From NCBI GenBank assembly GCA_015698045.1, contig BLAL01000315.1, forward strand, positions 1-64,000: a stretch of DNA of 64,000 nucleotides, written 5' to 3'. The translations under genes were made by a program, and so were the position numbers. Source of the stretch: Rhizophagus clarus. Its lineage: Eukaryota > Glomeromycota > Glomeromycetes > Glomerales > Glomeraceae. The notes under the pieces are model-generated. The model saw only the letters and a list, made by a program, of their open reading frames with translations, did no database searches and was not told the DNA's origin. This document shows, piece after piece, positions 33,611 through 45,842 of the stretch (the first letter of the stretch is position 1; every line of letters begins with the position of its first letter).

Positions 33611-34275
33611 ATGTATTTTTTCAAAAAGTTTTCCAAATTTTTTGGAAAACTACACAATTTTTTGTTAAGTGATATTCTCCTCAGAATAATGTGGCTTGGT
33701 GGCTTGTAAATAGATATTTCACAAAACTATAAAAAAATTGTGTAACAAATTACTTGCAATAAATTTTTTTTTTTTGTTTTTTTCGTGAAGAGTTGGTAAT
33801 TACATTTCATGGTAGTAGTAAATTTCAATTTCCATGTATTTTCTTCTTTTTCTAGTTTTTAGAAATAGTTTTATGTGAAATTTAGAAGGGCTATTAGCTA
33901 AATTTCATATATAAATATTTTTTTTAAAGAATTTTAAACTGAATTTTTTTTTTTTCTTTTTAGCTTAATAAGAGGACTACTTAGTTAAGTTTTGTGACAA
34001 AGTCTTTTCAGGAGTTTTTGCATGCAACAATTTAGGAATAAATCTATGTAAAATTCAAGAAGGCTATAGGTAAGGTTATTGTTTAGGATTATATGGGGTC
34101 TTTGCAATAGAAAGGTACGAAACTCAAAAAATTTTTTAAATTTACTTTATATGCTAATTATGTTTTTTATACTAAAATAAGTGTAAATTTAATATTAATT
34201 AAATTTTTATTTTTTTTTGAGTTTCATACCTTTCTATTGCAAAGACCCCATATTAACAAATTAACATTTTTTTTT
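33611..34275 (+). repeat. Left inverted arm of the MULE
   Basis: It matches the right arm from 45832 inward, ending after TTAACAAATTAACATTTTTTT. A 157-bp MITE (34094-34250) interrupts it; without that the arm is about 508 bp. Similarity is roughly 85 percent by eye. Confidence 0.85.
34094..34250. mobile_element. 157-bp TA-flanked MITE
   Basis: The ends TGGGGTCTTTGCAATAGAAA are inverted repeats of about 38 bp with one difference, bordered by TA on both sides (34092-34093, 34251-34252). The right MULE arm at about 45345-45360 shows the same sequence without the insert, which is a natural empty site. The TA duplication indicates the Tc1/mariner superfamily. Confidence 0.92.
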
Positions 34276-35088
34276 TTTTCTAAAAGTGTTTCTATTGTGA
34301 AATCAGAAAATAAAGTTTTAAGGTAATGTTTTTTAGGGTTTATTTTAGCAAATTTACTTTGTTTTTCTTTCAATTTAACATTTTTCTTTTCTATTATTAG
34401 GATTGTTTCTATTGTAAAATCCAAGGAAATATTTTTATTTTTTAAGTTTTGTGATTTATGGCAATATTTTTCAAGTTTTCTATTCTTTAATGTGAATCTA
34501 GTATTCCATCAAATAGATTTATTGTTAACAGTTAAAATTTATTTTAATAAATTATGAATATTTTTGAATGTAACTGAAATTTTTAATATTAATTAACATA
34601 TACCATATGTGACATATTGGTTTTGCTAGTACAATTAACTTTATTCATCAATATACATATGCGTATTCATTGTTAATGTATAAAATACTTTTACTGTTAC
34701 TACTACTATAAATCTAAAGAATCCAAATGCTCAACTTCTGTAAAAGGATTTTTATCATTAAAAATTACATAATTCTTTCTTCTTTTACGAATACTTTTTT
34801 ACCATAAAAAAATTATAATTAGAAATCATATCATATTTGCATGGTTTCTACCAATAAAATGTTTTCTTCAATTCTTTTACACGTTTTTTACCTAATAAAC
34901 ATTTTTTTTGATTTTTTACATGTTTTTTTACTCTAAACATTTTTTCTACACTTTCTTAATAAAACAATTTTTTCAACCATTTTCCACTTTTTACCTTAAC
35001 AAACCTATTTCTTACAACTATCTATCTATATTTATTAAGTATTTTTACGGTAAAATTTATTTTGCTGCTACTTATCACGTGTTGCAAG
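34276..35088. other. Gap between MULE arm and first gene
   Basis: AT-rich, with no coding frame supported. A GTGTTTCTATTGTGAAATC-like word occurs three times (34287, 34400 region), so part is locally repeated. Confidence 0.4.
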
Positions 35089-37948
35089 ATGAATTCAATT
35101 AGTATGGCTGAAAATACTTTATATGATATTTTCAGTTTTCTTTGTAAAAATAACATTACACTTAATGATATAATTATTTATGGCACACAATTTAATCTAA
35201 ATAATGTGATATTTTCAACTAATTTTAATCATATTTACAAAGAATAAGATTATATCCAAAGAGATAATGAGGCAATGAAATTAATTCCTAAAAAGTATGC
35301 TGATCATATCTGTATTAAGTCAACCCCCAAATGGCAATTGCTTTTTTAATAGTGCTTCATTGATTGTTTTTGGATATGAAGACAATTATATGCAATTGCG
35401 TTTAGCTGTGATAATTGAATTAATGGCAAACGCAAATTATTATTTACAACAAAAAGTTTTTGAACAAGACATTTTTTATCGAGACAGAGCACTAGACAAT
35501 ATAAATGTGAAAAATCAAAATGATTCTTACAAAAAAGCAATAGAATATGTTTCTAAACTAAAATTAATATGCAAACCAAATTCTTGATGCTCTATAATTA
35601 TTTTTTTTGGATTGGCATTAGTTTTGCATAGATCTATTGCGTCTCTTTTCCCACAAACTGACAATACATTTATGAATCAAATTTATAATCAGATTATAAT
35701 GCCACGACAGGGTGAACATTTTTATCTACATTGTATTATTATGTGGAGTTCTATTTCTGCAAAGGATTTTCAAAGTAGTAGTAAATCTAATCATTTTATA
35801 CCTGTATTTAAATGAAAAAAATATGAACAATCTTCATTAATTCAAGAAGTACTTTCTTTGCTAAATAATTATGATGATTTAACAGTTAATAAAGTAAATA
35901 ATGAACATATTACTGATGAAGTAGATCCAAATACTATAATTAGACTATTTATGGGCATTGGCAGTGATTATATTCCTAATATTGACAAAATAGGTGATTA
36001 TTTGATTTATTCTGGTGCAAAAGATTTTCAATTTGAAATTTCTTATCAAAAAGCATTAAGCTCTTTATTTATATGTGATATTGATAAAAATCATTATCAT
36101 TGGAGAGATTGGCAAATAAGCAATTATCATTTATTTGAACTACTAAAAGAACAATCTGAATTTTCATCACAAATATTAATTTCTGTTAATAAAACATATG
36201 AAAACAATAAAACTTTAGTTAAACATTGTTATTGTAGAGGTTGTAACAAAAGCAATCAAACAACATTTAAAATAGTTGTTGGTAAAATGGATCTAATTCA
36301 ATCAAAAGAATTTGTTAAAATTAATGTAGTATATTTGCCAAATAAAAGAAAGTGTAAACATTTAGATGGAAAAATGTTTGGTCAATGTCATGGATATGCA
36401 AGACAAGTATTAGCAAAATCAAAAGATTTTGGTTCACCTCGTGACATGAGAAAAAAAATTTTATTAAATATTAAAAATGAAGTTTGTTACACTGGTAATC
36501 AGCAGGGTATACCATCAGCTCATTCAGCTTGAACTATTTATTCTTCCAAAAATAAAGAAAGTAAATTGGATTATAACTTACGTGAACAGTTATATGCAAC
36601 TATTTTGGATATAAATAGCAAAAAAAAAGATGATTATATTAAAAAAAATGGCACACATTCAGTTAATAAACGCCAATTATGAGGATTTATTCAAGAACCA
36701 ATTCAGACACAACCTTTATCGCTTATAATTTTTAATGAAGCAGGAATTTTCTATTATCATTATAATGTAAGTAATAATCCTGAAATTTTTTTAGATTATA
36801 CAGAACAACTTGTAAAACCTGTACCTTATTATCTTACACCAGTAAATAATTCAAATAATAAAAGAATTTTAAATGCTCTTTTTACAATGCCATCAAGTAA
36901 CAATTCATCAGATGCTTCTCCAGTTGACGTATTTGAATTAATAATGAATAATTTATCATTAAAAAATCTCCAGAATTATCTTCATGTATTTAGGCAAAAA
37001 GAATTACAATTATTTGGTTCAAACTCAGTGCCTTTTTTAATTAATACAGATTGTGCACAAAATTTATTAATAGTTATATTAAAAGAATATAACAACGAGA
37101 ATGTTGATCAGTATATTGATAGAATGATGAATAGTATTATTAATAATGAGTTTGATAGGTCAAAAGTAATAGTTGGTTAGTGTTTTAGACATGCAATTAG
37201 AGCTATACGTCACCATATTAGGTCCAAAAATTTTATTGTCAAATCAGGTTATGATTGAGGAATTTTATCAAAGTTTGCGATGCAGGTTTGGAACTCTGTT
37301 AGAGTAAAGGAAACTCTTCCAAATGCTGAAAGAGAAATTGAAAAATGGGAATGGATAATAAACTAAGAATATTTTGAATTAACTAATGAAAACATAAATC
37401 TAATTGGAAAAAAAAAGTTTTTAAATGAAAACTTTGATATAACAGATATACCAGATTTATGCTTGGATTATTTAGATCTAAATAATTTGGAAGAAAATAT
37501 GAATAATAATTCAATGCAAATTTCTCATTTATTAAATCTGGAAAAATCACATTCATGGACTTATGATTTAAATAATAATGTATTATTAAAAATCATACAA
37601 AATAATGACAACAACTATAAAATTTTAATTTCACAATTAGATCTTACCGTTAGTGCACAGTTGACTCAATCAAAGAGTATTAAAAATCCTTTTTATAGTT
37701 TGAATTTAGTAAAATATTTGGATAAAGTATGGTGGAAGGCGATTGTTTTATGGAGTAATTTGGTTCCTGCTATAAAAAACAGAACAAGACATACAACGGC
37801 TACAGTTGAAGTTAAAAACAATATTGTCAAAAATTTAGATATAGGTAAAAAAAACTTACCTATTGATCAATATATTTATGCTAAAACTCAAACCTTAAAA
37901 TCCACGCAAAATCTAATTTCAGAAACATTATTGCGTAAAAAAAGGTAA
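35089..37948 (+). pseudogene. OTU-domain plus DDE transposase-like gene, eroded
   Basis: The reading starts at 35089 (MNSISMAENTLYDIF). After a frame change near 35320 it gives PPNGNCFFNSASL, which resembles the catalytic Cys motif of OTU cysteine proteases, with YMQLRLAVIIELMANANYYL after it as in OTU folds. Further on, LDYTEQLVKPVP and NTDCAQNLLIVILKEY look like the first two Asp motifs of a Mutator/KDZ-type RNase H-fold transposase, followed by CFRHAIRAIRHHI and a long C-terminus ending in QTLKSTQNLISETLL. At least eight in-frame stops and one frameshift lie along it, most at codons where Arg (CGA) or Gln (CAG) would fit. It is the likely source transposase of the MULE. The OTU call is fairly good; the DDE assignment is moderate. 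Confidence 0.6.
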
Positions 37949-38138
37949 TTTTATTTATATATATTAATGAAATGACATAATAATTTATTAATAAATGCTT
38001 TTAATTTAATATAGTTGGAGACACAACAAATCATCAAGTTGTTTCAAATCAAGATTTTCTAAAAATCACATAACATTTATAATATTAATTTGCGATTGGT
38101 TAAAATAAAAACATGGAATCACCATATCGGGAAATATT

Positions 38139-40310
38139 TTACTTTATTAATTCATCAATATTTTTAAAAATAAAATCTGGAACAGCTTGATGCGATTTAT
38201 ATTTTTTTAACACATATTCAGCTTGCATACCTGTTAATCCTTTTCGATAACAATCCATAAATCTTGCTGATTTTTGTGCATATTTTCGTATATGGTCTAA
38301 AGGAACTGAATCTAATGCTCGTGGAACTGTTTCTTGTAAACCTTTTCAAGTATAATTGCAATGCTACCGAGCATAACGTTTTGAAGCTCTCCAGTACATT
38401 TCAATATAGTTGAGTTCACAGTGAAATTTGGGGTAAAATATAACTTTATGTCCAAATCCTTCAATAACTTCTTGCAATATTGGTTTTTGATTAAGAAAAT
38501 CCTCTTGAGCAGCCAAAACATGACGTGCATAACACCTTGGATTTTCTATTGATACCTCTTTGTTACCACAAAATCCTTTTAATCCAGATCCCATAAACCA
38601 CGTTCTTGCAAAATTACTCTCATTCCTTTTGGTTTTCCATGGAGGTTTTCATCTGGATAATTGGCAGGAAACATCATACTTTGAACTTGTCCATTAAAAT
38701 AGTATCGCGCATTATTGGCTATTTTCTACCAGGATTAAGATTCATATACGCTGCATTAAGAGTGTCATCAGCTAATTTGGCATGGCTGAAAGAATTATCA
38801 AATGCAAATACTGCAACCATTCCAGGGTGCGTTTTTTCAAAAATTGGAATTGCTCGAGTTTTAATCTATAATTGCAAAAGGATTTTTAGACATTTATTTT
38901 GCTTTAACTGTTTTTTAATATACATACCTGATCAATTAATTGATCAATATTCCACTATCTATCAAAATTTTTTTTAGGATTAATTATAACACGTACTTCA
39001 TGTGGAATTCCGTCATCAACAACATCACTGCTTAATTTTAATCTTCCGATAGTATCTGTTAGGAAGTCACTGACATGAATAGATCATCCTTGTCCTTTTT
39101 TTTGTAACGGTTACTCATTTTTGGGTCTCCAACCAGATTTCTGTCCATCATTTGATTGAAAAGTCATTTCGTCATGGGTAACAAGAATATGTAAGCGTTC
39201 ACCATTCTTTAATTTATGATTAACTTGAATTTTGTATTTCTCACCAATAAATTTTAGCATTAATTTTTGATACCTGTAAGTAAAATTATGTTAATTAAAA
39301 AAAAATAGATAATTTCTATTCATTAATAGAAATAATATAATACCTATCCATAACTTCAAGAAATTCTTTTCGATAAGCAATAACATCCTCTTTTTCATGT
39401 CCATCAACATATATACCTTTTGCATATCGGCTAAATATAAATCCCATTTTCTTTAACCATCAAGTTGCTGTTTTTTTGCTGAAAATATAAACAGGTATTT
39501 AGAATCCTAATAAAAAATTCAAATATATAAAATAAATAAATTTATACCTAATTGTTGTTTTGTTTTCTATACCAACAGAAGGAAGAATTTCTTCACTAAT
39601 AAAATCAAGAAAGCTATCTACAGTAATATCAAATTTGTGTTGTCGCAAATATAAAGCTACTTTTAACTGAATATCTTCATCATCAAGAATACTGCTTCCC
39701 TTAAGATGTTGTCCATGATTATCTTTTGAAATATCACCATAGTTTTTAAATGCTTTAGCCCAACTTCTAACACAATGTGCAAACTATAATCCACAGTTTA
39801 AGAGTTCTGCAACAATTTGGCTTGCTTTTAATTTCGCATGTTCTTTCCTAAGAAGCTGAAAGTAATATTGAACTGCTTTAAGTCGCATTTTATATCCTGG
39901 AGTTAACTGTTGATCTTAATTTTTAATTTATCTTCAATCTGATTAATAAAAGATGCATATTTTATAGATTGATCATTATTTTTTCCATTAACTTCTTCGT
40001 CATTATGAATATTAATATCTTGCATCTCATCATTTAAATTTTCTTGAACCTTTTTTTTAGGCAATAATTGAAAAAGTGTTTGTCCATTTTTTTTCAATTT
40101 TCCAATACTTTAATTTTTCGTCAATATCGAGTTGTGTGAGAATTTCCCAAATTTACTAATGGACGTTGAGACATTTTTAATGTTTTCATACTTTTCATTA
40201 AAACTGAAAAAATTTGTTCTGCTTCATCTTCGATTTTGTTATCAGCCCATTCAACTTCATCCTCTGTGCTGTTATTATCATTGGAACTTGAATTATCAGT
40301 ATCTTCCACG
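38139..40310 (-). pseudogene. DDE transposase family relic (IS630-like)
   Basis: On the minus strand from 40310 the N-terminus is acidic (MEDTDNSSSNDNNSTEDEVE). Next come RLKAVQYYFQLLRKEHAK, DEDIQLKVALYLRQHKFDI and, after introns near 39500 and 39300, VTHDEMTFQSNDGQKSGW (first Asp), FAFDNSFSHAKLADDTLNA (second Asp) and FYPKFHCELNYIEMYW (the Glu). The gene ends KKYKSHQAVPDFIFKNIDEL at 38139. I recall this HCELN-IEMYW family as very abundant in Rhizophagus. Several stops and frameshifts break it. It lies between the OTU gene and the C2H2 family gene inside the MULE, either as a nested insertion or as cargo; I saw no private terminal repeats. Confidence 0.75.
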
Positions 40311-40669
40311 ACTTTTTTTCTTTTTCTAGCTATTTTTTAATAGTATTGCGTTCGCCTCTTTAGCCATGCCATGGAAAAAAAATTATGATCTGCATTACTG
40401 CACAGCCACATTTTATACATAATAGATCATGTCATAGATCTGGCCTAAATTATAAAATTTTTGCAAATTCTAGCCAGAATTAAATGTTTCAAATCCTACC
40501 TTTTATTATGAAAATACCGAATCTTGCAGGCTAATAACTTTTGATTTAGATATCCGATCAGAGTAAACTTAACGTTATTTTGTAGTTTATGTTATCAGCA
40601 ATTAATCTATGTTAAGATATTTTAAATATATGCACTCAAAAAATTTTTATTAAATTTTTAATTTGGACA

Positions 40670-41010
40670 GTTTTTATTTGATGAATTGTTATGTCCCAAA
40701 CCGTACAAATCTGCAAACAGATACAAATGATATGTATGAACAATGGAAACTAAAAAAAGAAAGGTTTTCACGAAAGAAGAAATTGATATTATGAATAATT
40801 TCAAAATTGTAATGGAATATAGAAAAGGGTTTGACGCTTCAAACCAGTTAAGGATTAGAAAACTTTCGACCCATTCAATCAGATTCAACTAATCAATTGT
40901 TTCACATATATTAAATAATATCGATATCCCAAAATGTGATAAGACGTTAGATGCTATTGTAAAATAGGTTAATTTAGAATTAGAAAGAAAAGAAAAGAAC
41001 CAAACTCAAA
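40670..41010 (+). pseudogene. Fragment of an unknown repeated gene
   Basis: The plus strand reads RKVFTKEEIDIMNNFKIVME, then GFDASNQLRIRKLSTHSI and NIDIPKCDKTLDAIVK, with stops between. This looks like a conserved helical segment from a repeated family that I cannot name. Confidence 0.3.
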
Positions 41011-41300
41011 AGCTACACTAAATGAGATTACACAATTGGCACTGATTCATTTAAATGGTCATGTAATTCAATATAATAAATTACTGGTGCAAATGGTAAT
41101 AGTAGGCCTAATGGTTCAGATACGATTATCAGTGCTTGATATTTTAAGATTTGGGAGAGCAAATTTTGGTAAGAAGGAATTAAGCATAGTCCATATTGGA
41201 TATTGAATTGTTATTGACTTCCATATGGGCTAATTTTACTCATCTTCGATTTTATCACGTGTGATGATTGTAAAACTACTGTGCGCATATTAGACTAATA

Positions 41301-41955
41301 ATGCGTAACAGTTGTCCTACAACCCACTTTTTCGCAATTGTATTTTTTTCTTTTTATTACAGCAATATAGCAAGTTTTCGTTGCAAACTTTATTTTAAAG
41401 ATTTTACAACTCTCCAAAAATTACTTACTCATGAAAGAAACAAATATAGACATAATAAAATGGTACCCCATTTTTACTCGCTTGTTCAACCCTCTTCAGA
41501 GCAAATGTCTTATTACATTAATTCTTTCATAGTTCTTGTTAAAAAAAGACTTGGTTTTTCCAGACACGCTGTTGGAAAAAAATGTTTATCAATCGAAACT
41601 TTTTCAGAGCATGTGTTTGTATATCTTTTTAAAAATGAAGAGACGTTCAAATATAGCCTTGCTAGACATAAATATCAATGTTATTTTGAAGGATTGGCGG
41701 GAACAACTAGACTAAAACAAATATTTTGCTATGATTATTGGGATTTTTGACAATACCCTCTTACTAATACTAAGGGTTATATTTTACTTGAAGACTATGA
41801 AAATAAATATCAAGTTAAATTTACATGGAATCAAACAATTTTGACAGAAAATAACAGGGAGTTCGTATTGGGAAGAATGTCTTGTAATTTTGTTACTGAT
41901 TCAAGAAAAGTAACTATGTCTTTTGATTTTATTAGTGCAAAAGTCATTTTTTGCT
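41301..41955 (+). pseudogene. C2H2-derived repeated family gene, eroded
   Basis: After a degenerate C2H2 finger (CKLYFKDFTTLQKLLTHERN, with one Cys lost) comes MVPHFYSLVQPSSEQMSYYI, GFSRHAVGKKCLSIETFSE, HKYQCYFEGLAGTTRL and, past a TGA at 41748, YPLTNTKGYILLEDYENKYQ and EFVLGRMSCNF. I recall this VPHFYSL-QPSSE family as an expanded Rhizophagus family of unknown function. It is placed head to tail with the minus-strand gene at 42140-44720, ending about 190 bp from it, so the two converge. Confidence 0.6.
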
Positions 41956-42139
41956 AATACAATTACCTTTTTATTAAAGTGACGAGAAACAAATATCAAC
42001 ATCAAAAAATGAGATACTATTATATCCAAAAATGCCTATACCCTCAACTAATCCATCATCTTCAAAAGAAACTAACAAAAAAAGATTTCGTCATATTTTG
42101 CCTTGGCCATCACTTCAGGATATAAATCAATTGCAGTAA

Positions 42140-44720
42140 AGATCTTTAATTTTCTTTATTTTCTGCATTAATATTCCGCATCTGAATTTCTTGTGAAGTA
42201 TTATTAATCAAATAATACAATTGACGGTTTTCAAATTCCATTATGTCATGTATTACAGACTTCCCTTTAATTCTGCCACCCATAGTGGTTCCGCCAAAAA
42301 ACAATCAGACCTAAATTAAAAAAAAGTAAGTTTTTTTTTTAAAAAAAATTATTTAAAATGTAATTATACCTGATTGTGGTTTTTTTTCTCAATACTTGAA
42401 GTAGAAAAAATTCGTAATGACAAATTTTTTTTTTTTAGATTTCGTAGAAATTCTGGAACATGTTTAGAAAAAACATGCATATATGGTATAATATCCTCCT
42501 TTCTGTATAAACCTGGTATTTGCGATGCTGAATTTATTTGACCTTGATTTGGGTGACAAAACAAATAAATCTATTGTTTTATCTTAATTTCAAAGTCATC
42601 AATTTCAGAATTTGTTAAAAACGGCTTTCTTAAGACAACATATAATCCATAAAAATCACGCCAAAGTTTTTCAATATCTTTACCACGTTTTCCTAAGATA
42701 AATTGAGAAACAGGAAAATATTGCAATACTTTTTTCTTATCAGGTCCTATCAACGAAGTCCATTCCCATTTACCATGTGATTTTGATTTAAAAAATTCAA
42801 AATGGACTTTAATAGTTTTCATGGTTTGCTCAATTTGACTCTTAATTTATAGTTCAAATTCTTTTTTTTTGAATAAATCATTAAAAAAACACTCCATTAG
42901 TACATCAGAAATACGTAATAACAAATGTAACTCATCTGGAATGTAATTTTCTTGCTTAATAGCAGGGAATAACGCGGGTTTTTTTTTACCTATTAGAAAG
43001 ATATAAATTTAATAAATGCTTATTTAATCAACTACAGCATACATTAATAAAACTTACATTTAGTATTTTCATTAATTGGCCATTATAAATCCATGTTTCA
43101 ACGTTCACCAGCTTCACAATTACAATATAGACAAAAGTATTTTGCGTTTGGAGCATTTAAACCCATTATATTATACATAAACTTCTAATCACCAGAGAAA
43201 AAAAATTCAATTGGCCAATGTATACCATTATCATCTTATATTCCATTTTCTTTAAGATCCCAAAGCTGGTATTCAAATAGATGTCCAACTTTGGCTAATG
43301 TTTCATATTTTTCTTTACCTACATAAAGACAAATACTATATTTTTATTATTTAATAATTTCTGTAAATAATATGTTATAAAATTAATATTACCAATATTG
43401 ATGATCTGGTTTTAGTACTTCATCCTTTTCATTTAATAAGCAAACAGTTATCATTACATGATTCTGTTTACGACCCACATTTCATCCATCACCACCAAGC
43501 TTTAAATTTATTGTTTCTCCTGGTTGAAGAATTGATTTACTCCAAATAGGAATGAGTATTTTAAAAAGAGATCGAATTGATCGATATACACCATTACCAA
43601 TTTCTTGTTCATCAACTACAATTCCATCAAAATTTTCTTGAAATTCATCTTCATCAAGTACAGGTTGTTGAGTGATATCTTTATTAAGATTAAATACTCC
43701 AATTTGTATTTGATTGTTTATTAACTTGGTAATTTCAATTCATCTTTGAGCAATTTGATATTCACGTACTAATCGTGTTTCTACAGTAGCAAGCCTTCAA
43801 TACCCATCCCGGCCTAATAAAACTTCATCATAAGCACATACATATGCATCTAATTTTGCATTACTTATTATTGAATTATATTTTATATTAATAATTTGAT
43901 TTTCACATCCTAGTTCCATATTATATATACAAATCGGATTTTCAGACTCCAAAATCATCTGATGTTTTACAATAAGTTGTTTGATTTTTTCATGTGCCTC
44001 TTTACCAAATGATGCAAATTGTTTATTTTGTTGTGATATTGACACTTCATTAAGTGGTCTCTTTCTTTTATCAACAACTTTGACAGCTGGTGATCCTCCA
44101 AATTGTTCAATTTGTGCTTGATGTAATATTACAATATCAAATCCAAAAACATGTGTTCCAGAATGTTGAGATTTTTTTCGATTAGTTTTTTATATTTTTA
44201 AAAAGTGATAAATATTAAAAAAAAATATTAATAAACAGTAAAAAAAACGCGTAAAATCATATACTATACCCTTAAAAACACGCTTATAGCACCACTTGCA
44301 GACCATTCACTAGATACCATCCATTCTGCTCAACCTTCTCTCCACGTAACAGTATATAAAACCTTACTTGCAAAAGTATATTTTGTTTTACAGCATAACA
44401 TTTAGTCAGCAACTTCTGTCTTTACAATGTATCCATCAGGAATTTGATATTAGACGCCATACTTATTTTTTTGTGTGTACTTAACATTTTGTGGGTAATG
44501 TCCAAGCGCTATTATTTTATATTTTGAGTGAAAGATCTTGTCACCACTAGTATACTGAGCATATATATAAGGATTATTGGGATAATCCTCATGAAAAATT
44601 CTGTTCGTCTAATTGAATATTAATTAATGACTCTATCATATATGTATTATTTCACATTTTTATAAGAAAATACACTCACCATAATATAATTTTCTATTTT
44701 TTCTGTTGAAAGTCTTTTGT
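42140..44720 (-). pseudogene. Second DDE-like transposase family, eroded
   Basis: Read on the minus strand from about 44650, the gene gives IFHEDYPNNPYIYAQYTSG, VFGFDIVILHQAQIEQFGG, RSLFKILIPIWSKSILQPGE and NLKLGGDG-NVGRKQNHVM (an Asp in the usual first catalytic place). Then come HWPIEFFFSGD, FMYNIMGLNAPNAKYFCLYC (zinc-type CLYC-C), HFEFFKSKSHGKWEWTSLIG, GLYRKEDIIPYMHVFSKH and VRLFFGGTTMGG near the end. Introns lie near 44.2, 43.36, 43.03 and 42.34 kb. Many stops break it. Comparable GD-NVGR...CLYC proteins occur in animals and fungi as transposase-like genes. It may be the partner of the convergent C2H2 family gene. Confidence 0.6.
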
Positions 44721-45332
44721 TAAAAATATGAACAACGAAAAATAGCAAAAAAACAACTTTATTTAATATTCCTTAATTTCGCAATGAGTCTTTGCAAATT
44801 AATCTACAACTCATTTGAAACTCGCGATTTCAATAGTAAAAATTTGTTATTCCAAGAAACAATTGGTTCGAAACTTAGTTATCACACATTTTAGTAGTAC
44901 AAAATTCTCTTTTTGGTAATATCCAAGTAGTACAGATCATAAACATCACAAAATTTACTTAGTGAAACGAGCAAGATCAGCCCATATGCAATTTTTGTAA
45001 TAAATTTATTAAAAAATTGTCCTATGCTAGATAAAATAAAAATAACCTTCGATACCCATTATATTAAATATATACACTCTTTTCTATTCTCTGACAGAAC
45101 TTAGTTTTACTACAAATACTTTTAACAAATTAGTTCTCTTATTAAATCTTGTATCTAAATAATAGAAAAAAAAATATTGATTCATTACTATTGAACTCTC
45201 TGATACTGAAATTTGCAATAAAAAAAAGTAAAAATTATAAGACTTACGTCCGTATGAACTTCTTGGAATTGTTCCTAGTTAGATAGTTTCTGAATAGCAA
45301 AGAAAGAAAAAAAATAGTTAAACTGAAGGAAA
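44721..45332. other. Gap between last gene and right MULE arm
   Basis: AT-rich, no coding frame or repeat recognised. Confidence 0.4.
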
Positions 45333-45832
45333 AAAATGTTAATTTGTTAAAATAATCCCAAACAATAACCTTACCTATAGCCTTCTTGAATTTCACATAG
45401 AGTCATTCCTAAATTGTTGCATGCAAAAACTCCTGAAAAGGCTTTGTCACGAAACTTAACTAAGTAGCCTTCTTATTAAACTAAAAAGAAAAAAAAAGAA
45501 TTTGGTTTAAAATTCTTTAAAAAAATATTTATATATGAAATTTAGCTAATAACCCTTTTAAATTTCACATAAAACTATTTCTAAAAACTAGAAAAAGAAG
45601 AAAATACATGAAAATTGAAATTTACTACTACCATGAAACATAATTACCAACTCTTCACGAAAAAAATGAAAAAAAAAAATTTATTGTGAGTAATTTGTTA
45701 CACAATTTTTTTATAGTTTTGTAAAACATCTATTTACAAGCCACCAAGCCACACTATTCTGAGGGGAATATCACTCAACAAAAAATCATGTAGTTTTCTG
45801 AAAAATTCAGAAAACTTTTCAGAAAACTACAT
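45333..45832 (-). repeat. Right inverted arm of the MULE
   Basis: It is the inverted counterpart of the left arm, about 500 bp, uninterrupted. Its outer 47 bases (45787-45833) form a palindrome: CATGTAGTTTTCTGAAAA pairs with TTTTCAGAAAACTACATG, so the end can fold into a hairpin. The left end is less perfect there. Confidence 0.85.
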
Positions 45833-45842
45833 GCTCATTATT

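Larger units (their letters stand above)
33611..45832. mobile_element. Mutator-like element (MULE), 12.2 kb
   Basis: The ends are long inverted repeats of about 0.5 kb (left 33611-34275 with a nested MITE, right 45333-45832). They start ATGTATTTTTTCAAAAAG and, on the other strand, ATGTAGTTTTCTGAAAAG. They share long exact blocks, for instance GTGGCTTGGTGGCTTGTAAA. The flanks carry a 10-bp duplication with one difference, GCTCATAATT (33601-33610) and GCTCATTATT (45833-45842). Long arms plus a 9-11 bp duplication are typical of Mutator-like elements. Inside are four eroded genes: OTU plus DDE (plus strand), IS630-like DDE (minus), a C2H2-derived family (plus) and a second DDE-like family (minus). 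All are broken, so the copy is dead by itself. No capsid or polymerase gene is seen. Confidence 0.85.

Noticed and set aside
33611-45832. Polinton/Maverick identity for the long-armed element
   Set aside because: Arms of 0.5 kb would fit, but I see no polymerase, integrase, packaging ATPase or capsid gene, and the 10-bp duplication is too long for a Polinton. A Mutator-like element fits better.
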